Shown: in pieces, positions 54,401 to 63,400 of the stretch
Numbering within the stretch: the stretch's first letter is position 1
Layout: every line of letters begins with the position of its first letter
Source of the DNA: Heloderma charlesbogerti
Lineage: Eukaryota > Chordata > Lepidosauria > Squamata > Helodermatidae
Reading direction: 5' to 3'
Assembly (NCBI GenBank): GCA_026122225.1
Contig: JANEZZ010002658.1
Coordinates: 124,001-188,000, forward strand
DNA: 64,000 nucleotides
The notes under the pieces: generated by a model
The model's database searches: none
Told to the model about the DNA's origin: nothing
Seen by the model: only the letters and a program-made list of their open reading frames with translations
Program-made: the position numbers and the translations under genes

Positions 54401-57400
54401 CACCCCAGTTTGAGAAGGTCCCATTGATAAGCACTCTTTGAGTCCGATTCTGTAGCCAACTGTGGATCCACCGGATCGTTGTTTCATCTAGCCCACTCTG
54501 AGCCAGTTTGCTCATCAGGATATCATGGGGCACTTTGTCGAAAGCTTTGCTGACATCGAGGTATATGATGTCTACAGCATTCCCATGGTCTACAAGGGAG
54601 GTGACTTGATCAAAAAATGAGATCAGATTTGTCTGGCAGGACTTGTTTTTGACAAATCCATGTTGGCTTCGAGTAATCACGGCATTGTTGTCAAGGTGTT
54701 TCCAGATGGATTGCTTTATGATCTGCTCCAGAATTTTCCCAGGGATTGATGTCAGACTGACTGGTCTGTAGTTCCCAAGTTCCTCCTTCTTACCTTTTTT
54801 GAAGATAGGGACAACGTTAGCCCTCCTCCAGTCATCTGGCACTTCCCCCGTCTTCCATGATTTCTCAAAGAGAATAGACAGCGGTTCTGAGGGTTCTTCT
54901 GCCAGTTCCTTTATGACTCTAGGATGCAGTTCATCTGGCCCTGGAGATCTGAACTCATTCAAAGTAATGAGGTGTTCCTTGACCATATGCCTATCCATCT
55001 CAAGCTGCAATCCTGCCCCTTCAGCCTGTACTTCGCCTTTGCCAGGGGGGTCATAGACCCTCTTTTGGGAGAAGACTGAGCCAAAGTAGGAATTGAGCAC
55101 CTCTGCCTTTTCTTTGTCATCTGTTATCGTTTTGCCATCCTTATTTAATAGCTGAACAACCATTTCTTTCCTCTGCCTTTTACTATGCACGTAGCTGAAG
55201 AAAGCCTTTTTGTTGTTTTTAACATCCCTTGCTAACCTCAGCTCATTCTCAGCTTTAGCCTTCCTGACGCCATCCCTGCAATTCTGTGCTATCTGCCTGT
55301 ACTCTTCCTTTGTTACTTGGCCTTCTTTCCACTTCCTATATGTGTCCTTTTTTGTTTTCAGGTCATCCCTAAGCTTTTTGTGAAGCCACATTGGCTTCTT
55401 CTGTTGTCTTCCACCTTTTCTTCTTGTTGGAATTGCTTGTGATTGTGCCTTGATAATTTCCTTTTTTAAAAGCTCCCACCCATCTTGGACTCCTTTTCTC
55501 GCTAGCATCGCTTGCCATGGGACCTTACTGATCATTGTTCTGAGTTTATGAAAATCAGCTTTCCTAAAATCCAGGGTACGCGTTTAACTACACTCGGCTT
55601 TTGCTTCCCTTACAACCAAGAACTCAAGTACAACATGGTCGCTTTCCCCCAGAGTTCCTGTAAATGCTACTTTATCCACTAAGTCATCTCTGTTGGTTAG
55701 GATCAAGTCAAGGATAGCCAATCCTCTAGTTCCTTCCTCTACTTTCTGTAGGAGGAAGTTATCCGCCACACAAGTCAGGAATTTCCTGGAGGGGCCATGT
55801 TTTGCAGAATTTGTCTCCCAACAAATATCGGGGAAATTTAAGTCCCCCATTACTACTACATCATGCTTCCTTAAAACATTGGCTATTTGCTTTTCAAAAG
55901 TTTCATCCTCGTCTTCTCCTTGATTGGGTGGCCGGTAGTAGACTCCGACCACCAGGTTCCTTTTATTCTTTGCTCCATTTATTTCTACCCAGATGCTCTC
56001 GATGGGGCTACCAAGCTCCTCCTCCTGCATTTCTGTGCAGAGATATGTATTTTTCACATACAGTGCAACCCCACCTCCCTTTCTGTTCCTCCTGTTCTTT
56101 TTGAACCAGTTATATCCTTCAATTGCTGTATTCCAGTCATGAGAGTCATCCCACCAAGTCTGTTATACCTATCAGGTCATAATTTCCCTCTTGTATTAAG
56201 AGTTCAAGTTCGTTCTGTTTGTTTCCCATACTCTGGGCATTAGTATATAGACATTGAAGACCATGTGCTTCATAGTCTGGCTTTCTTCCTACATGTGTCT
56301 GAAGACTATTATTGGGCGCTATCAGAGCTCTTTTCTCCGTTGCAGTGCATGCGCCTACGTCCATTGATACCCCCAGCATTACATCTCCCTTCCCCGTAGG
56401 ATTCAGTTTAAAGCCCTCCTGATGAAGTTCTTCATGCTGTGGCCAAACACATTCTTCCCAGCCTTTGTGAGGTGCAACCCATCCCTAGCCAACAGCCCAT
56501 CTTCCAGGAAGTATAGCCCGTGGTCCCAGAATCCAAATCTCTCTCGTCGGCACCACCTTCGTAGCCAGTCATTCACCCGGAGTATTTTTCGTTCCCTTTC
56601 TATCCCTCTTCTAACTACTGGAAGGATGGATGAGAAAACTCTCTGGGCCCCAAAGTTCTTGAGTTTCCTTCCCAAAGCTTCAAAGTCTGATGTGATGTCT
56701 TCGTAGCTCCGCTTGGCAGTATCATTTGTTCCCACATGGATGAGAAGAAAGGGATACCTGTCAGTGGGCTTTATGAGTGCAGGCAACCTTTCAGTCACGT
56801 CTCTAATCCGTCCTCCCGGGAGACAACATACCTGGCGAGTCCATGGGTCTTCGTGACATACTTGGGTCTCGATCCCACGCAGCAAGGAGTCTCCCACTAC
56901 TACCACTCTTCTCTTCTTCTTCTTGTAGGCCTGGGTTTCATCGCCTCTGTTTGACTGACCTTCAGCCTCTTGCTCACTCTCATGCAGGTTCCCCTGTGAT
57001 TCTTCCTCTGCAGGCTGTCCAGTCTCATCTGCAAGTACCTGGAATCAGTTCCACAGCTCCACTGCTTCCGCTGGTGCAGAGTGGCGTCTAGATCTTCTAA
57101 CTGTCACCCTTTTCCAAGGAGTATCCTCTACTCCATTTTTCTTCACCTCAGCATTTCCCACTGCCTCATCTTGCTGTTGCTCTTCAAGCTTCTGGTCTTC
57201 CCTTTGCTGCTGTAGTTCCCCCATTCTGTCCAAGAACTCTTCGTGTTCTCTTATTCCCCGGAGGGTCGACAGTTGCCGCTCCAGTCCACTTCCTTTTTCT
57301 TCCAGCAGCGTGATCAACTTGCACTTGTTGCAGGTGTAGGCCATGTTGTTCTCAGGCAAGAAAACAAACATTGCCCACACCTTGCAGGTCACCACCACTG

Positions 57401-60400
57401 GAGAGTCTTGTCCTTCCATAGCCTCTTTTCCCTTTTTGTGTCTAGCTTTGTGATTGTTCTAGACTAGCCTGTGCCTGCTCCTCTACTCAGTAGAAGTTAA
57501 AAGCAGAGTCCCACTGGTGTGGAAGTGTGTGTTACAAGACAAATAAATGGGAAAAAGTTAGTTAAAAAAATAATAAATAAAAATAAAATAATAAAAAAAA
57601 ATCTTCCCCCACCATTGGCTATGCTGGCTCGGGCAGATGGAAGTTGTGGTCCAACAACATCTGGAGAGCCATGTGTTCTCCTCCCCTGCCATAGATGTTC
57701 AGATTTAGAGCAATAAAGCTTTACCTCTCATTCTCTCTCTCTGTCAGGAGTGAGCATGGCTAATGCGAAAGAATGCAATTCACCCAACTCATCCTTCATA
57801 TAGGGCCACCATAAGCAGTGTGGCTGTGAGCGCAAACTAGATATATGTTTGCTTGAACAATAGTAATCCCAGCTCATGAGACTTTACACTTTCAATTTAT
57901 TTGCCACATCCCAAGGATGAATATCAGAGGATGAAGTGAGGGAAGGGATGGTCACATGGGTGGGCAAATCCTATTCTCCGCAGCCTCCGGACTTCGGAAA
58001 GAGGGGTGAAGTGGGGTTGCCCTAGAACAAGAGCTTGGGAAGACAGTGGCCAGCCCTCTCAAGGGTGGGGGGGTCAGCTCTGGAGTAGAGGCGACTGCCC
58101 CCCCCCACTCTGTGGGGTGGAAGAGACTGAACCCCACCTCGGTTTTGCTTTATCCTATCCCAGGGATGGTTCCAGTCAACAAAAGATCTCTGGACTTCCT
58201 GCTCAGTGGTGGGCCTGGCCACGCAGTGGTCATTGTCGTGGGCGGTGCAGCAGAATCATTGGACTGCGCCCCTGGGAAGCAGCGCATCCGCCTTTATGGG
58301 AGGAGAGGCTTCGTGCGCCTGGCTCTGCAACACGGGTAGGAAGAGGGTGGTTTGTGTGTATGCATGTGCAGCAAGGATGGGCTGGGGGGCTTTGGGGGTG
58401 GGGGGGAGACAGAAGTCCTGGGGGGGGCTCTGTACGTGCCACAGAATGCAGCAGGAATGAAGTGCAGGAGCCTTGAGATGGTGGGGTGGGGGAAATCAGA
58501 CTTGTAAATGTTCCCCCACATAACCATCACCACCCAACCATCTTGCAAGGAGAAGGGCCAGCACAGCAGGGAGAAAGATCAGCCTCTCCTCTGTGCTGCT
58601 AGTTTTCTGTCTGGTTGTTGTTGTTCAGTCGTTCAGTTGTGTCCGACTCTTCGTGACCCCATGGACCATAGCGCGCCAGGCCTTCCTGTCCTGCGCTCTC
58701 TCCCGGAGCGTGCTCAAGTCCATATTCATTGCATTTCTATCTACAGGGAGTTGTAATTTTTCTTTCACATTCAAGCATGCTATTCTCTACCTGAAACCTG
58801 AAGTGGTACAGTCCAGACTTCTATCACCTCCAAAACTCATAGAATCATATCATAGAATCATAGAATAGTAGGGTTGGAAGGGGCCTACAAGGCCATCGTG
58901 TCCAACCCCCTGCTCAGTGCAGGAATCCAAGTCAAAGCATCCCTGACAGATGGCTGTCCAGCCTCGCTTTGAACTCCTCCAGTGTGGGAGAGCCCTAGGT
59001 AACTAGTTCCATTGTCGTATTGCTCTTACAGTCAGGATGTTTTTCCCAATGTTCAGCCCGAATCCGGCTTCCTGTCACTTGAGCCCATGATTCCGTGTCC
59101 TGCACTCTGGGATGATCGAGAAGAGATCCTCTCTGTGACAACCTTTCAAGTACTTGAAGAGCACTATCATATCTCCCCACAGTCTTCTCTTCCCCAGGCT
59201 AAACATGCCCAGTGCTTTCAGTCTCTCTTCATAGGGCTTTGTTTCCAGTCCCCTGATCATCTTTGTTGCCCTCCTCTGGACCCTCTCCAGTTTGTCTGCA
59301 TCCTTCTTAAAGTGTGGTGCCCAGAACTGGACACAGTACTCCAGATGAGGCCTAATCAGTGCTGAGTAGAGGGGAACTAGTACTTCCCGGGATTTGGAAG
59401 CTATGCTTCCATTAATGCAGCCCAAAAGAGCATTGGCCTTTTTGGCAGCCACATCACATTGTTGGCTCATATTCAACTTGTGATCGACAACAATGCCAAG
59501 ATCCTTCTCACTTGTAGTGTTGTTGAGCCACATATCCTCCATCTTGTAACTGTGCATTTGGTTTCTTTTTCCTAGGTGCAGAACTTGGCATTTATCACTA
59601 TTCAGTGTCATTCTGTTGTTTTCTGCCCAGCGCTCCAGTCTATCCAGATCACTTTGAATTTTGTTTCTGTCTTCCAAAGTATTAGCTATCCCGCCCAATT
59701 TTGTGTCATCTTCAATTTTGATCAGCATTCCCTGCACCTTCTCCTCCAAGTCATTCATAAAAATGCTGAAGAGCACTGAGCCCAGGACTGAGCCCTGCGG
59801 TACCCCACTCGTTACCTCTCCCCAGTTTGAGAAGGTCCCATTGAGAAGCACTCTTTGAGTCCGATTCTGTAGCCAACTGTGGATCCACCTGATCGTTGTC
59901 TCATCTAGCCCGCTTTGAGCTAGTTTGCTTATCAGGATATCATGGGGCACTTTGTCGAAAGCTTTGCTGAAGTCGAGGTATATGATGTCTACAGCATTCC
60001 CACGGTCTACAAGGGAGGTGACTTGATCAAAAAATGAGATTAGATTCGTCTGGCAGGACTTGTTCTTGACAAATCTATGTTGGCTTCAAGTAATCACGGC
60101 ATTGTTTTCAAGGTGCTTCCAGATGGATTGCTTTATCATCTGCTCCAGATGTCAGACTGACTGGTCTGTAGTTCCCAGGTTCCTCCTTTTTACCCTTTTT
60201 GAAGATAGGGACAACATTAGCCCTCCTCCAGTCATCTGGCACTTTCCCCGTCCTCCATAATTTCTCAAAGAGAATAGACAGCGGTTCTGAGAGTTCTTCT
60301 GCCAGTTCCTTTATGACTCTAGGATGCAGTTCATCTGGCCCTGGAGATTTGAACTCATTCCAAGTAATAAGGTGTTCCTTGACCATATGCCTATCCATCT

Positions 60401-63400
60401 CAAGCTGCAATTCTGCCCCTTCAGCCTGTACTTCGCCTTTGCCAGGGGTGTCATAGACCCTCTTTCGGGAGAAGACTGAGCCAAAGTAGGAATTGAGCAC
60501 CTCTGCCTTTTCTTTGTCCTCTGTTATCGTTTTGCCATCCTTATTTAATAGCAGAACCACCATTTCTTTCCTCTGCCTTTTACTATGCACGTAGCTGAAG
60601 AAAGCCTTTTTGTTGCTTTTAGCATCCCTCGCTAACCTCAGCTCGTTCTCAGCTCTAGCCTTCCTGATGCCATCCCTGCAATTCTGTGCTACCTGCCTGT
60701 ACTCTTCCTTTGTTGCTTGGCCTTCTTTCCACTTCCTATGTGTGTCCTTTTTTGTTTTCAGGTCATCCCTAAGCTTTTTGTGAAGCCACGTTGGCTTCTT
60801 CTGTTGTCTTCCACCTTTTCTTCTTGTTGGAATTGCTTGTGATTGTGCCTTGAGAATTTCCTTTTTTAAAAGCTCCCACCCATCTTGGACTCCTTTTCTC
60901 ATTAGCGTCGCTTGCCATGGGACCTCACTGATCATCGTTGAGTTTATTAAAATCAGCTTTCCTAAAATCCAGGGTACGCGTTTGACTACACTCGGCTTTT
61001 GCTTCCCTTAGAACCAAGAACTCAAGTACAACATGGTCGCTTTCCCCCAGAGTTCCTGTAACTGCTACTTGGTCCACTAATTTTATTTATTTATTTATTG
61101 CATTTATACCCCGCCTTTTTTCCTCTTGCAAGGAACCCAAGGCGGCTTACATTATCCTCCTCCTCTCCATTTTATCCTCACAACAACAACCCTGTGAGGT
61201 GGGTTGGGCTGAGAGTCTGTGACTGGCCCAAAGTCACCCAGTGAGCTTCCATGGCTGAGTGGGGACTAGAACCCAGATCTCCCAGCTCCTAGTCCAACAC
61301 TCTTGCCACTGGTTTGGATCAAGACAAGGATAGCCGATCCTCTAGTTCCTTCCTCTACTTTCTGTAGGAGGAAGTTATCTGCCACACAAGTCAGGAATTT
61401 CCTGGAGGGGCCATGTTTTGCAGAATTTGTCTCCCAACAAATATCGGGGAAATTGAAGTCCCCCATTACTACTACATCATGCTTCCTTAAAACATTGGCT
61501 GTTTGCTTTTCAAAAGTTTCATCCTCGTCTTCTCCTTGATTGGGTGGCTGGTTGTAGACCCCGACTACCAGGTTCCTTTTATTCTTTGCTCCATTTATTT
61601 TGATCCAGGTGCTCTCGATGGGGCCACCACGCTCATCCGCCTGTATTTCTGTGCAGAGATATGTATTTTTCACATACAGTGCAACCCCACCCCCCTTTCT
61701 GTTCCTCCTGTTCTTTTTGAACAAGTTATATCCTTCAAGTGCTGTATTCCAGTCATGAGAGTCATCCCACCAAGTCTCAGTTATACCTATCAAGTCATAA
61801 TTTCCCTCCTGTATTAAGAGCTCAAGTTCATAGAATCACAGAATAGTAGGGTTGGAAGGGGCCGACAAGGCCATCGAGTCCAACCCCCTGCTCAATGCAG
61901 GAATCCAAGTCAGAGCATCCCTGACAGATGGCTGTCCAGCCTCATCTTGAAGGCCTCCAGTGTGGGAGAGCCCACCACCTCCCCAGGTAATTGTTCGTTC
62001 TGTTTGTTTCCCATACTCTGGGCATTAGTATATAGACATCGAAGACCATGTGCTTCATAGTCTGGCTTTCTTCCTACATGTGTCTGAAGACTATTATTGG
62101 GCGCTATCAGAGCTGTTCTCTCCGTTGCAGTGCATGCGCCTACATCCACTGTTACCCCCAACATTACATCTCCCTTCCCCGTAGGATTCAGTTTAAAGCT
62201 CTCCTGATGAAGTTCTTCATGCTGTGGCCAAACACATTCTTCCCAGCCTTTGTGAGGTGCAACCCATCCCTTGCCAGCAGCCCATCTTCCTGGAAGTATA
62301 GCCCTTGGTCCATCTCTCTCGTCGGCACCACCTTCGTAGCCAGTCATTCACTCGGAGTATTTTTCATTCCCTTTCTATCCCTCTTCTAACTACTGGAAGG
62401 ATGGATGAGAAAACTCTCTGGGTCCCAAAGTTCTTGAGTTTCCTTCCAAAAGCTTCAAAGTCTGACATGATTTCTTCGTAGGTCTGCTTGGCGGTATCAT
62501 TTGTTCCCACATGGATGAGAAGAAAGGTATACCTGTCAGTGGGCTCTATGAGTGCAGGCAACCTTTCAGTCACGTCTCTAATCCATCCTCCCGGGAGACA
62601 ACACACCTGGCGAGTCCACGGGTCTTCGTGACATACTTGGGTCTCGATCCCACGCAGCAAGGAGTCTCCCACTACTACCACTCTTCTTCCTGTTGTAGGC
62701 CTGGGTCTCGTCGACTCTGTTTGACTGACCTTCAGCCTCTTGCTCACTCTCATGTAGGTTCCCCTGTGATTCTTCCTCTGCAGGCTGTCGTCCAGTCTCA
62801 TCCGCAAGTACCTGGAGTCAGTTCCACAGCTCCACTGCTTCCACCGATGCACAGTGGCATCTAGTTCTTCTTCTCCTGTCACCCTTTTCCAAGGAGTATC
62901 CTCTACTCCACTTTTCTTCACCTCAGCATTTCCCTCTTCTGCCTCAGTTTGCTGTTGCTCTTCAAGCTTCTGGTCTTCCCTTTGCTGCTGTAGTTCCCCC
63001 ATTCTGTCCAAGAACTCTTTGTGTTCTCTTATTCCCCGGAGGGTCGACAGTCGCCGCTCCAGTCCACTTCCTTTTTCTTCCAGCAGCGTGATCAACTTAC
63101 ACTTGTTGCAGGTGTCGGCCATGTTGTTCTCAGGCAAGAAAACAAACATTGCACACACCTTGCAGGTCACCACCACTGGAGAGTCTTGTCCTTCCATAGC
63201 CTCTTTTCCCTTTTTGTGTCTAGCTTTGTGATTGTTCTAGACTAGCCTGTGCCTGCTCCTCTACTCAGTACAGGTTAAAAGCAGAGTCCCACTGGTGTGG
63301 AAGTGTGTGTTGCAGGACAAATAAATGAAAAAAATTAGTTCAAAAACAAAATGAAAAAAAATGTTAGGGGCCTCCCCCTTGACCTCCCCTGGCCAACTCC

